Part shown: piece by piece, positions 8,436 to 17,430 of the stretch
Layout of the letters: each line of letters opens with the position of its first letter
How positions within the stretch are numbered: position 1 is the first letter of the stretch
DNA from: PALSA-894 sp963734185
GTDB taxonomy: Bacteria; Pseudomonadota; Alphaproteobacteria; Rhizobiales; Xanthobacteraceae
DNA length: 64,000 bases
Reading direction: 5' to 3'
NCBI GenBank assembly: GCA_963734185.1
Contig: CAVTGA010000002.1
Coordinates: forward strand, 682,001 to 746,000
Position numbers and translations under genes: made by a program
Notes under the pieces: model-generated
Databases searched by the model: none
What the model was told of the DNA's origin: nothing
Seen by the model: the letters and a program-made list of their open reading frames with translations, nothing else

Positions 8436-9302
8436 GTGAACGACATCGTCAACGACGGCAAGCGGAACTTCCTCAAGCACGCGGCCTTGCTCGGCGCCAC
8501 CTCGGCGGCGGTCGGCAGCGCGGTCGCGCCGAACGCGGCGCTCGCGCAGATGCTCGAGACCGGCATCCGCGAGGACTCGGTGCTGGCGAAATGCCGCAAG
8601 GAAGGCGTGCTGCGCGTCGGCTACGCGCAAACGGGTCCCTGGTTCTACAAGGACGCCAAGACCGGCGAGCTCGGCGGCATCTACAAGGACGTGGTCGATG
8701 CGCTGGCGCGGGACATTCAGGTCAAGGTCGAGTGGAAGGAAGTCACCTTTGCGAACGTCACCGTCGCGCTGCGGCGCGGCGACTTCGACCTGTTCGGTTC
8801 GTCGCTCACATACCTGGTTCCGCGTGCGCTCGCGGTCGATTTCGTCGGCCCGTATTATTCGAAGGGCTCGTTGCTGCTTTGCCACAAGGACAATGCCGAT
8901 CGCTTCAAGACCGCCGCCGATGCCAACAAGCCGGACGTGACGTTCTCGGTCACCTCGGGCGCGAGCGAGGAGCCGCGCATCCCGCTGCTGTTCCCCGCCA
9001 AGCCCAAGGTCATCACGACGACCGGACAGGTCTCGCTCGGCGCCGAGCCGGTGCGCGCCAAGCGGGCGGACGTGTGGATCAGCGGCGACAGCGACGTCAT
9101 CCTGCTGGCCAAGCGCAACGAGAGCTGGGCGCACGTGATCGACCCGGGCAACCCGCTCGACCGGCGCCCGAATACCTTCGCGATCCGCTACGGCGATCCC
9201 GAGTGGAAAAGCTTCCTCGATTTCTACGGAAGGTTCCTCACCATCAACGGCGAGGTCGAGCGTCTGTTCAAGGTCCACATGGAGAAGCTCGGCGCGGCAT
9301 AA
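8436..9302 (+). CDS. Family 3 periplasmic binding protein of an amino acid-type ABC importer
   Basis: About 288 residues. The N-terminus KRNFLKHAALLGATSAAVGSAVAPNAALAQ is an export signal resembling a Tat signal with Lys-Arg in place of the twin arginine. The mature part has the SBP_bac_3 pattern: RVGYAQTGPWFYKDAKTGELGG, then a D-V-V-D-A-L-A segment and FGSSLTYLVPRALAVDFVGPYY. It probably feeds the divergently transcribed permeases and ATPase at 4937-7095. The GTG at 8436 was chosen because GGAGG stands 5 bases upstream; in-frame ATGs at 8394 and 8424 are alternatives that would lengthen the leader. Confidence 0.85.
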   Translation: MNDIVNDGKRNFLKHAALLGATSAAVGSAVAPNAALAQMLETGIREDSVLAKCRKEGVLRVGYAQTGPWFYKDAKTGELGGIYKDVVDALARDIQVKVEWKEVTFANVTVALRRGDFDLFGSSLTYLVPRALAVDFVGPYYSKGSLLLCHKDNADRFKTAADANKPDVTFSVTSGASEEPRIPLLFPAKPKVITTTGQVSLGAEPVRAKRADVWISGDSDVILLAKRNESWAHVIDPGNPLDRRPNTFAIRYGDPEWKSFLDFYGRFLTINGEVERLFKVHMEKLGAA

Positions 9303-9352
9303 CGCACGTCGATCCGGTTTTAGTCGAAGCGTCAAGTCCGCAGGCGAGTGCG

Positions 9353-10441
9353 ATGATCGTCGACTGCCATGCCCACGTGTTCCAGAACTGGCACGGCGCC
9401 TGCGCGCATCCTTCCATCGACGTTCACCTCAAGTACCTGCAGAAGAACGTCACGCGCCCGGCCGCCGAGACGTTTCGGGTGAGCGACGGCAAGCGGGTCA
9501 AGCCGACCGCGCTGTTCCGCGAGGGCGACAACACCTGGGCCGGGTTGAACAACGTCAATTTCCGCGTCGGCCGCTACGGCCGGCTGGAGTTCACGCACGA
9601 GGGCGAGGAGTATTTCATCCAGTACATGCCAGTCGGCATGCAGACGATCGAGTCGCCGCCGGAATTCATGATGGCGCAAATGCTCTATGCCGGCGTCGAT
9701 CACTGCGTCCTGCAGGCTGGCGGTGGCTACGGCGCGATGAACGACTTCAACGCGTTCACCCAGCACCAGTATCCGGACAAGTTCACCGGTCTCATCCACA
9801 TCGACGAGGCCGTCGCGGACCGCGACGATGTGCTCGCCGAGGTCGACCGCGCCAAGACGCTCGGGCTGAAGGGGCTGTACTACTCGCACGATTTCTCGCG
9901 CCACGGCTACGCACGCAATCTCGACCACGCGGCGTTCGGCCCGTTCTGGGACAAGGTCGCGGCGTACCAGCTACCGAGCTTCGTCGAGCTGTCGGCGACG
10001 CCGAACTACGACAAGGGAAGCTATGTGGCGAACCTGCTGGCGCTCGACCGCGTCATGCAGCGTTTCCCCTCGTTGCGCTTCGTCCTGGTGATGGGTCCGC
10101 CGGTCGCGCATTTCAAAGCTTCCGGCCAGTGGGACTTCCCACCCGAGGTGCTTGCGGCCTACCGGCGCGAGAACCTGCTGATCGAGATCATGTTCCCGAT
10201 CACCTGGGGCGGCACGTGGGAGTATCCGTTTATCGAGGCGCAGGAGCTGATCCGCGGGATGCGCGACCTGCTCGGCGCGGCGAAGCTCGCATGGGGCTCC
10301 GACATGCCGAACCTGGAGCGCTTCTGCACCTACCGGCAATGCGTCGACTACGTGCGCAAGCACTGTCCGTTCCTCTCGGCCGCCGAGAAGGACGCGGTGC
10401 TGGGCGGCAATGTGGCGCAGCTTTTCGATCTCAGGAGTTGA
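9353..10441 (+). CDS. Amidohydrolase 2-family metal-dependent hydrolase
   Basis: A 362-residue TIM-barrel hydrolase. DCHAHVF at residues 4-10 is the HxH metal motif, and WGSDMPNLERF near the C-terminus carries the conserved metal-binding Asp. Family members hydrolyse or decarboxylate small ring or carboxylate compounds (aminocarboxymuconate decarboxylase type and lactonases). The ATG at 9353 begins the protein directly at the first strand, as is usual here; the open frame upstream overlaps the binding-protein gene and is not coding. It lies 15 bases before hyuB and probably acts in the same pathway. Confidence 0.82.
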   Translation: MIVDCHAHVFQNWHGACAHPSIDVHLKYLQKNVTRPAAETFRVSDGKRVKPTALFREGDNTWAGLNNVNFRVGRYGRLEFTHEGEEYFIQYMPVGMQTIESPPEFMMAQMLYAGVDHCVLQAGGGYGAMNDFNAFTQHQYPDKFTGLIHIDEAVADRDDVLAEVDRAKTLGLKGLYYSHDFSRHGYARNLDHAAFGPFWDKVAAYQLPSFVELSATPNYDKGSYVANLLALDRVMQRFPSLRFVLVMGPPVAHFKASGQWDFPPEVLAAYRRENLLIEIMFPITWGGTWEYPFIEAQELIRGMRDLLGAAKLAWGSDMPNLERFCTYRQCVDYVRKHCPFLSAAEKDAVLGGNVAQLFDLRS

Positions 10442-10456
10442 TGGAAAGGACCTGCA

Positions 10457-12253
10457 GTGGCCGAGAGCTTCGACCCGATCGCCTTCGAACTGTTCAAGAA
10501 CTCGCTGTTCTCGATCGCCGACGAGATGGCGCTGACCGTCTTCCGCACCACCTATTCGGGCGTGCTCAAGGACAACATGGACTATTCGACCGGCTTCGCC
10601 GACGGCGACGGCAAGCTGGTGGCGCAGGGACTGACCCTGCCGGGCCACCTCGGGTCGGTGCCGACCGCCATGACGTCGATCATGCGCCACTTCGGCGACG
10701 ACATGGCGCCGGGCGACGTGTTCATCATGAACGATCCGTTCGACGGCGGCATGCACCTGCCCGACATCTTCATCTTCAAGCCGCTCTATCATGCCGGCGA
10801 ACGGCTCGCCTTCGCCTGCACGGTCTGCCACCACACCGACGTCGGCGGCCGCGTCGCCGGCTCGAATGCGTCGGATTCGACCGAGATTTACGCCGAGGGC
10901 CTGCGCATCGCGCCGATGAAGCTGTATGAGGCCGGCAAGCTCAACCAGACCATCATGACGTTCATCGAAAAGAACGTCCGCCTGCCGGTGCAGGTCGCCG
11001 GCGACCTGCGCGCGCAACTCGCCGCGTGCCACATCGCCGAGACGCAGTTCGCGGAGCTTGTGGCCAAGTACGGCGCATCTCGGACGAAAGCGTTGATGAC
11101 CGAAGTGCTCGACTACGCCGAACGGCTGACCCGCGCGGAGCTGGCCAAGCTGCCCGACGGGGAATGGAGCTTCGAGGATTTCATCGACGACGACGGCGTC
11201 GACTACGGCAAGCCGATCCGCCTGTTCGTCACCATCCGCAAATCCGGCGGCGGCATGGTGGTGGACTGGACCGGGACCAACCGCCAAGTCAAAGGCGCCA
11301 TCAACAATACGCTGTCGTTCACCAAGGCGGCGTCCTATTGCGCGGTGCGTTCGGTGCTGCCGCCGGGAATTCCCAACAATGAAGGCGTGTTCCGCGCCAT
11401 CGAGGTGATCTGCCCGCCCGGCACGGTCGGCAACGGCGTTCTTCCCGCGGCCTGCGCGGCGCGCGGCCTTACCGGCTTCCGCATGGTCGACTGCATGTTC
11501 GGCGCGCTCGCCATGATGCTGCCCGACAAGGTCAAGGCCGCGGGCGACGGCGGCAATACCGGCATCTCCATCGGCGGCTACGACCTGGAGCGCGCACCTT
11601 TCGTCTACGTCGATTTCACCTGCGGCGCCTGGGGCGCGCGGCCATGGGCCGACGGCCTCGACGGCAACTCGCACATGTTCGCCAACATGGCCTCGCATTC
11701 GATCGAGGTGACCGAGGCCGAGCATCCGATCAAGCTCACCGCTTACGAGTTCGTGGCGGACAAGGCCGGGGCCGGCAAGTTTCGTGGCGGCGTGCCGTTC
11801 CGGCGCGACTACGTGTTCGGCGAGCACGAAGGCATGCTGCAGGTGCGCTCGGACCGGCGCGACCACCGCCCGTTCGGCCTTTATGGCGGCAGTCCGGGGA
11901 AGCCGTCGGAGAACTACCTCAACCCGGACGGCGAGAACCGGGTGCTGCCGAGCAAACTGACCATGACGATCAAGCGTGGCGACGTGTTCCGCCATGTGCT
12001 GGCCGGCGCCGGCGGCTGGGGCGATCCGCTCGAGCGCGACCCCGCGGCCGTGCTGCGCGACGTGCGCAACGAGCTGCTTTCGCAGGAAAAGGCCGATGCC
12101 GATTATGGCGTGGTCATCGATGTCGTAGCCTGGATGGTCGACCAAGCCGCGACTGCGCGGCGGCGCAGCGAGATCAGGACAGCGCGCGGCTGGGGCGCCG
12201 TACCCAAGGTCCAGCGGCACGACCCGATGCCCCTTCCACGCGCGGCGGAATGA
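10457..12253 (+). CDS. hyuB: Hydantoinase/oxoprolinase family, subunit B
   Basis: A 598-residue HyuB protein (hydantoinase B/oxoprolinase C-terminal half). Typical blocks include YSGVLKDNMDYSTG, DVFIMNDPFDGGMHLPD and CHHTDVGGRV. With HyuA it forms ATP-dependent ring-opening or carboxylase-like enzymes acting on N-methylhydantoins, 5-oxoproline, acetophenone or acetone-like substrates. The GTG start at 10457 follows AAGGA by 7 bases. The stop overlaps the hyuA start in an ATGA. The order B before A and the linked amidohydrolase point to a dedicated catabolic operon, but the substrate cannot be chosen among family members. Confidence 0.9.
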   Translation: MAESFDPIAFELFKNSLFSIADEMALTVFRTTYSGVLKDNMDYSTGFADGDGKLVAQGLTLPGHLGSVPTAMTSIMRHFGDDMAPGDVFIMNDPFDGGMHLPDIFIFKPLYHAGERLAFACTVCHHTDVGGRVAGSNASDSTEIYAEGLRIAPMKLYEAGKLNQTIMTFIEKNVRLPVQVAGDLRAQLAACHIAETQFAELVAKYGASRTKALMTEVLDYAERLTRAELAKLPDGEWSFEDFIDDDGVDYGKPIRLFVTIRKSGGGMVVDWTGTNRQVKGAINNTLSFTKAASYCAVRSVLPPGIPNNEGVFRAIEVICPPGTVGNGVLPAACAARGLTGFRMVDCMFGALAMMLPDKVKAAGDGGNTGISIGGYDLERAPFVYVDFTCGAWGARPWADGLDGNSHMFANMASHSIEVTEAEHPIKLTAYEFVADKAGAGKFRGGVPFRRDYVFGEHEGMLQVRSDRRDHRPFGLYGGSPGKPSENYLNPDGENRVLPSKLTMTIKRGDVFRHVLAGAGGWGDPLERDPAAVLRDVRNELLSQEKADADYGVVIDVVAWMVDQAATARRRSEIRTARGWGAVPKVQRHDPMPLPRAAE

Positions 12254-14343
12254 GCATGTCCATCGGCTACCGCGTCGGTGTCGACATCGGCGGCACCTTT
12301 ACTGACATCGTCCTGCTCGGGTCCGACGGCGCGATCCACACCAAGAAAGTCTCCTCGAGCGTGGAGAACTACGCCCAGGCGATCATCGAGGGCTTGAGTG
12401 ACATTTTTCGCGAGACCGGGCTGAGCGGCGGGAGAATCGAGGAAATCCGCCACGGCACCACGGTCGCCTCCAACGCCATCCTGGAGCACAAGGGCGCGCG
12501 CGTCGGCCTGATCACCACCAAGGGCTTCCGCGATGTGCTTGAGATTCGCACCTTGCGGATGCCCAAGCTCTACGACCTGACCTGGACCAAGCCCGCTCCG
12601 CTGGTCGAGCGCTATTTGCGCAAGGTGGTGGACGAGCGCATCGACCACCGAGGCCGGATCGAGCGTGCGCTCGTGTCCGCAGACGCCGAACGCGCCGTCG
12701 ATGCGCTGCTTGCCGAGAAGGTCGAGGCGATCGCGGTCTGCCTGATCAATTCGTTTGCCAACCCGGCGCACGAGTTCATGCTCAAGCAGATCATCGTGTC
12801 CAAGGCCCCTTCCCTGCCGCTGAGCGTCTCGTTCGAGATCCTGCCCGAGATCAAGGAATACGAGCGCACGTCCACGACCGTCATCAACGCCTATGTGATG
12901 CCGATCGTCGCCACCTATCTGCGGGCGATGCGCAAAGGGCTCGACGGCGCCGGCATCCCGGCCCGGCTTCTGCTGATGCAATCGAACGGCGGATTGACCA
13001 CCAGCGACGACGCGGTCGAGCGGCCGATGAACATCATCGAATCCGGCCCGGCCGGCGGCGTGGTCGGCGCCCAGGCGCTCGCCCGCGCCAAGGGTCTTGC
13101 CAAGATCCTCACCTTCGACATGGGTGGCACCACCGCCAAGGCGTCGATGGTCGAGAACGGCGAGATTGCGCGCGCACACGAATACGCGGTCGGTGCCGGG
13201 ATCATGATCGGCTCGCGGCTGCTCACCGGTGCGGGCTACACGCTGAAAGTGCCGGCGATCGATCTCGCCGAGGTCGGGGCCGGCGGCGGGTCGCATGTGT
13301 GGATCGACGCCGGCGGTGCGCTGCAGGCCGGCCCGGAGAGCGCCGGCGCCGCACCCGGTCCGGTCTGCTACGACATTGGCGGCGAGATGCCGACCATCAC
13401 CGACGCCAACGTCATCCTCGGCTACATCAACCCCGCGCACCTGGTCGGCGGCGCGCTCAAGCTCAATGCCGAAAAAGCGCGCGCGGCGTTCGCCGAGAAG
13501 ATCGCCAAGCCGCTCGGGATGCCGGTCGAGCGGGCGGCCTACGGCGCGCACCTGATCGCCGCCTCCAACATGATCCGCGCCATCAAGGCGGTGTCGACCG
13601 AGCGCGGCCGCGACCCGCGCGAATTCGCGCTGTTCGCGTTCGGCGGCAACGGCCCGCTGTTCGCCGCCGGCATGGCGGCGGCGCTCGGCATCACGCGCAT
13701 CGTGGTGCCGCCCTCGGCCGGGCTGTTCTCGTCGTTCGGGCTGCTCTACGCCGACGTCGAGCACCACTACGCGCGCACGTTCCGCCGCCTGCTGCGACAA
13801 GCCGATCTGACCGAGATCGCCGCGGCGTGGGATGCGCTGGGCGGCCAAGCGAGCGCGCAACTCGCCGCCGAAGGCTTCACCGGTGCGCGCGCGCGGCTGA
13901 AGCGCTCGGCGGCGCTGCATTACAAAGGGCAGAGCTACGAACTGACCGTGCCGGTGCCGGACGGCCCGATCGATGCGCGCATCGTGGCGCATCTGGAGGA
14001 GGCGTTCGGCGCCGAGCATGAGCGTACCTACGGCCATCGTGCCGGACCCGAGGAACCGGTCGAACTGGTGGCGATCCAACTGGTCGGCTCCGGCCTGCGC
14101 GCAGGCAGCGGCGTGCCGGAGCGCGTCGTGTCTGATCGGCCCGAGGGAGCCGCGCAAGCCGCGCGGCAGGCCTATTTCGGCCCCGAGCACGGCTGGCTCG
14201 ACACTCCCGTGCTGACGCGCGCCGATCTCGCGTCACCCCGCGCCGGCCCGCTCATCGTCGAGGAATACGACGCGACCTGCCTGGTCCCGTCCGGCGCGCG
14301 CGCCGAGCGCGACGCCGCGGGCAATATCGTGATCGATTTGTAA
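12250..14343 (+). CDS. hyuA: Hydantoinase/oxoprolinase family, subunit A
   Basis: A 697-residue HyuA protein with an ASKHA-type ATPase core: GVDIGGTFTDI at 10-20 (phosphate loop), HGTTVASNAILE near 70-81, a second phosphate motif LTFDMGGTTAKAS and GAGGGS further on, and FGGNGPLF in the C-terminal domain. It couples ATP hydrolysis to ring opening or carboxylation together with HyuB. The start ATG at 12250 overlaps the hyuB stop; a second in-frame ATG lies at 12256. The gene ends only 6 bases from the converging TRAP permease gene, leaving no room for a separate terminator hairpin. Confidence 0.92.
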   Translation: MSMSIGYRVGVDIGGTFTDIVLLGSDGAIHTKKVSSSVENYAQAIIEGLSDIFRETGLSGGRIEEIRHGTTVASNAILEHKGARVGLITTKGFRDVLEIRTLRMPKLYDLTWTKPAPLVERYLRKVVDERIDHRGRIERALVSADAERAVDALLAEKVEAIAVCLINSFANPAHEFMLKQIIVSKAPSLPLSVSFEILPEIKEYERTSTTVINAYVMPIVATYLRAMRKGLDGAGIPARLLLMQSNGGLTTSDDAVERPMNIIESGPAGGVVGAQALARAKGLAKILTFDMGGTTAKASMVENGEIARAHEYAVGAGIMIGSRLLTGAGYTLKVPAIDLAEVGAGGGSHVWIDAGGALQAGPESAGAAPGPVCYDIGGEMPTITDANVILGYINPAHLVGGALKLNAEKARAAFAEKIAKPLGMPVERAAYGAHLIAASNMIRAIKAVSTERGRDPREFALFAFGGNGPLFAAGMAAALGITRIVVPPSAGLFSSFGLLYADVEHHYARTFRRLLRQADLTEIAAAWDALGGQASAQLAAEGFTGARARLKRSAALHYKGQSYELTVPVPDGPIDARIVAHLEEAFGAEHERTYGHRAGPEEPVELVAIQLVGSGLRAGSGVPERVVSDRPEGAAQAARQAYFGPEHGWLDTPVLTRADLASPRAGPLIVEEYDATCLVPSGARAERDAAGNIVIDL

Positions 14344-14349
14344 CGCGCG

Positions 14350-15636
14350 TCATCCGAAAACGCGCGGCAGCCACATCACGATATCGGGAAAGATGCAGAT
14401 CAATGCGATCATGATCAGCAGCGCGATCACGAACGGCGCGGAGCCGCGCTCGACGTCGGAAAGCGTCCCGCGGCCGCGAATGCCCTGGATGACGAACAGA
14501 TTGATGCCGAACGGCGGCGAGATCATCGCGGTCTGGATCAGCAGCACGATGAGGATGCCGTACCAGACCGAGTCGAAGCCCGCCTGCACCATCAGCGGCG
14601 TCGTGATCGGAATGGTCGAGATCATCATCGACAATTCCTCCATGAACGTACCGAGGATCAAATAGAGGACGATGACCGCCATGAGGACCTGGGTCGGCGT
14701 CAGCTGATACGCCGTGATCAGCCGGCTCAGTTGCTGGGTCAGTCCGATCGTCTGGATGACGAAGTTGAGGAAGAACGCGCCGACCAGGATCGCCACCACC
14801 ATGGCGGTGGTGCGCGCCGTCGCCTCGCAGACGTCGCGCAGCATCGTCCAGGTCAGCCGTCCGCGCCACGCGGTGATGGCGAGCGCGCCGACGATACCGA
14901 CCGCCGCCGCCTCGGTCGCGGTGGCGATGCCGAAGAAGATGGCGCCGATCACGATCATGAGCAGCACCAGCGGCGGCAGCAGGTCGGGCAACAGCCGGAT
15001 GCGCGCCTCCCAGGTGGTCGTCACCTTCTCCCCGCCCCAGTGCGGCTTCCAAATACAGGCGATCAGAACGGTGAGGCTGAACAGGACCGTCAGGATGAAG
15101 CCGGGAATGAAGCCGGCGAGATAGAGCTTCGGGATCGACGTATCGGTCATCACGCCGTAGATGATCATGTTGATCGAGGGTGGGATCAGGATTCCGAGCG
15201 TCCCGCCCGCCGCCAGCGTGCCGAGGAAAAGCCGCTCGTTGTATTTGTGCTTGTCGATCTCATTCATCGCGACGACGCCGATGGTCGCGGCGGTCGCGAC
15301 GCTCGATCCCGACACCGAACCGAACAGCGCGCACGAGCCGATGTTGGAATGCATCAATCCGCCCGGCAGCCAGGACAGCCACTGCACCAGCGCCGCATAC
15401 ATGCGCTCGGCGATCCCGCTGCGCAGCAGGATCTCGCCGAACATGATGTAGAACGGAATGGCAGTAAGGATGAAGTTGCTGGTGTTCGACCAGCTGAGCT
15501 CGCCCAGGATGCGGGTGAGCGGCATCGACGAATAGATCTGGCCGAGGATGATGCCGACCAATCCCATGCCGGCCGCGACCGCGATCGAGCTGCCGAGTAC
15601 GGTGAGCAGAATGATCAGAGAGATGCCGGCAGTCAT
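14350..15636 (-). CDS. dctM: TRAP transporter large permease (DctM)
   Basis: A 428-residue inner-membrane protein with about a dozen hydrophobic helices, the size of the DctM channel subunit. Blocks such as LTAIPFYIMFGEILLRSG, GSVSGSSVATAATIGVVAM and LGILIPPSINMIIYG are the family hallmarks (the two hairpin regions of IT-superfamily carriers). It imports a carboxylate with sodium, using the binding protein at 16287-17333. The ATG at 15636 overlaps the dctQ stop (ATGA). The open frame continues upstream but that part overlaps dctQ and is not membrane-like. Confidence 0.92.
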   Translation of the reverse strand: MTAGISLIILLTVLGSSIAVAAGMGLVGIILGQIYSSMPLTRILGELSWSNTSNFILTAIPFYIMFGEILLRSGIAERMYAALVQWLSWLPGGLMHSNIGSCALFGSVSGSSVATAATIGVVAMNEIDKHKYNERLFLGTLAAGGTLGILIPPSINMIIYGVMTDTSIPKLYLAGFIPGFILTVLFSLTVLIACIWKPHWGGEKVTTTWEARIRLLPDLLPPLVLLMIVIGAIFFGIATATEAAAVGIVGALAITAWRGRLTWTMLRDVCEATARTTAMVVAILVGAFFLNFVIQTIGLTQQLSRLITAYQLTPTQVLMAVIVLYLILGTFMEELSMMISTIPITTPLMVQAGFDSVWYGILIVLLIQTAMISPPFGINLFVIQGIRGRGTLSDVERGSAPFVIALLIMIALICIFPDIVMWLPRVFG

Positions 15637-16229
15637 GGCCTGCGCTCTCCCTCGACCGCCTTCTCGACCGCGGCGATCTCTTCCTTCGCCTCGGCCACGG
15701 CCGACTTCGAGCCGATAAGCGCGAACAGCCCCTCGAGATCGCCCGTCAGATAAGCGAAGAGGCCGCGCGCCAGCAACAGCAGCGCAACCGCGACGAAGAA
15801 GGCGAGGCCGGCGAACCACAGCCCCTGCGGGATGACGAGAAGCAGCTCGATCTCGGACTGGGAGCGCGACTGCGACACGTAGGATTGGCGTACTACGCCC
15901 CATGCGTGCCATGACACGAGCGTGAAGAAGTATGCGAGGACCGCCAGGCTCAGGAGATCGAGCGCGGCCCTGACCCCACGCCTCACCCGGACATAGATGG
16001 TGTCGATGCGGATGTGGGAGCGATTGAGCAACGTCGCCGACAACCCCCATGCGCTGGCGATCGCGAGCGCGTAGCCGGAAAGGTCATCGGCGCCGCCGAG
16101 CGTATGGGACACGGTGTAACGCAGCGTGATGTCGACGAAGATCGTGATGGCGGCGACGAGCAACAGCGCGCCGCCCGCGATCGCACCGACGCGGGAAATC
16201 CCCTGCGCGATCGCATGCAAGCGGTTCAA
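15633..16229 (-). CDS. dctQ: TRAP transporter small permease (DctQ)
   Basis: A 198-residue four-helix membrane protein. FVDITLRYTVSHTLGGADDLSGYALA and the HIRIDTIY segment match DctQ. The start is a TTG at 16229 preceded by GGGGGTAGA. The C-terminal 35 residues are a charged cytoplasmic tail (EAKEEIAAVEKAVEGERR), longer than in many DctQ proteins. It pairs with dctM, to which it is translationally coupled, and follows the binding-protein gene after 57 bases. Confidence 0.88.
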   Translation of the reverse strand: MNRLHAIAQGISRVGAIAGGALLLVAAITIFVDITLRYTVSHTLGGADDLSGYALAIASAWGLSATLLNRSHIRIDTIYVRVRRGVRAALDLLSLAVLAYFFTLVSWHAWGVVRQSYVSQSRSQSEIELLLVIPQGLWFAGLAFFVAVALLLLARGLFAYLTGDLEGLFALIGSKSAVAEAKEEIAAVEKAVEGERRP

Positions 16230-16286
16230 TCTACCCCCAATTCGCCGCTTCGCCGGTCACCCCGCAAAACGGCGCGAGCCCCGGAG

Positions 16287-17333
16287 CTACGGCGTCGGCG
16301 CCTTCAGTCCGAGCGCCTTGCCGACGGTCTCGTTCCACTCCCTGGCGCATTCGGCGCCGCAGCGCTTGGCCCAGCCGGCCAGCACCGCGCCCTCGACCAG
16401 CTTCTTGTGCGTTTCCGCCTCCTCGGGCTTCACCGCCACGATGGTCGACTTCGCCAGCTTGCCCATGGTGCACGGCTGCTTGCCGGTGTTGCAGTTGTCG
16501 GCCTCAGCCGTGGTGGTCTTGATCGTGGCCCACATCTTGTCTTCGTAGGCCTTGAACTGCTCGGTGAGGAAGCCTTGAGTCTTCGCGTCGAGCCGCTTCC
16601 AGCTGTCGAGGTTGACCGCCAGGACGTTGATGCTCCAGCCGAGCGACATCGGGTAGATCGACTTGGTGACTTCGTTCCAGCCGGCGGTGTTGCCCGACAA
16701 GCTGCCCGTCACACCGCAATCCACCACGCCGGCGCTGAGCGCCGGCACCACTTCGGCGAACGCCATGCTGACGGCGGTCGCGCCGACGCCGCCGAGGAAG
16801 TCGCGCATCGTGTTGTTGAACACACGGACCTTCTTGCCCCTGAAACCAGCGAGCCCGCTCACGACGTCGCGGCACCAGAACACCTGCGGCGTGTTGCCGC
16901 CGAACGCCAGGAACTTGGCGTTCCAGTTCTTCTGCATCTGCCGGTCGATCACGTGCCGGTAGGAGTCGCAGGCCGCGCGCGCCTTGTCGGGATCGAGGGT
17001 GAGCCCCGCAAGATCGCAGGCCTCGAAGCGCGGGTCGTCGCCGGCCATCTTGGAGATGTCCATGGCCGCGAAATCCATCACCCCGAGCTTCAGCAGCCGC
17101 AGCATGGTCTTGTCGTCGATCCCCATCTGGTCGAGCGGCGTTATGTCGACCGTGATCGCCCCCTTCGAGGCCTCGGGGATGGTCTTGCGCCAGAACGGCA
17201 GCTCGTCGTGGATCGACACCGGCGTCGGGCTGTTGAGCCCGATGACCTTGAACTGGCTCTTCGGCAATTCCTGCGCGGCAGCCGCCGATGCGATGGCGCC
17301 CGCGAATGCCATTCCTATCCATAGACGGCGCAT
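16287..17333 (-). CDS. dctP: TRAP transporter periplasmic binding protein (DctP)
   Basis: A 348-residue exported protein with signal peptide MRRLWIGMAFAGAIASAAAAQ. The family segment GKKVRVFNNTMRDFLGGVGATAVSMAFAEVVPALSAGVVDC contains the conserved Arg region that binds the substrate carboxylate. ATG 17333 has GGGGAGA 5 bases upstream. It contains several cysteines late in the protein (CNTGKQPC, CGAEC), which could form disulphides. With dctQM it makes a tripartite secondary importer. The linked acyl-CoA enzymes suggest an organic acid substrate that is CoA-activated after uptake (inference). Confidence 0.9.
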   Translation of the reverse strand: MRRLWIGMAFAGAIASAAAAQELPKSQFKVIGLNSPTPVSIHDELPFWRKTIPEASKGAITVDITPLDQMGIDDKTMLRLLKLGVMDFAAMDISKMAGDDPRFEACDLAGLTLDPDKARAACDSYRHVIDRQMQKNWNAKFLAFGGNTPQVFWCRDVVSGLAGFRGKKVRVFNNTMRDFLGGVGATAVSMAFAEVVPALSAGVVDCGVTGSLSGNTAGWNEVTKSIYPMSLGWSINVLAVNLDSWKRLDAKTQGFLTEQFKAYEDKMWATIKTTTAEADNCNTGKQPCTMGKLAKSTIVAVKPEEAETHKKLVEGAVLAGWAKRCGAECAREWNETVGKALGLKAPTP

Positions 17334-17430
17334 GTGCGTCTCCCCGCGTTCGCGTTGGTCGATGAGGCATCCCCGCCTAGTACAAGTCTGTCACCAATCG
17401 GCGAGGCTTGGCAACGTGAGACGTTGCTAC

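Noticed and set aside
14341..14352. Terminator between the converging hyuA and dctM genes
   Set aside because: Only 6 bases separate the stop codons and no hairpin with T-run was seen.
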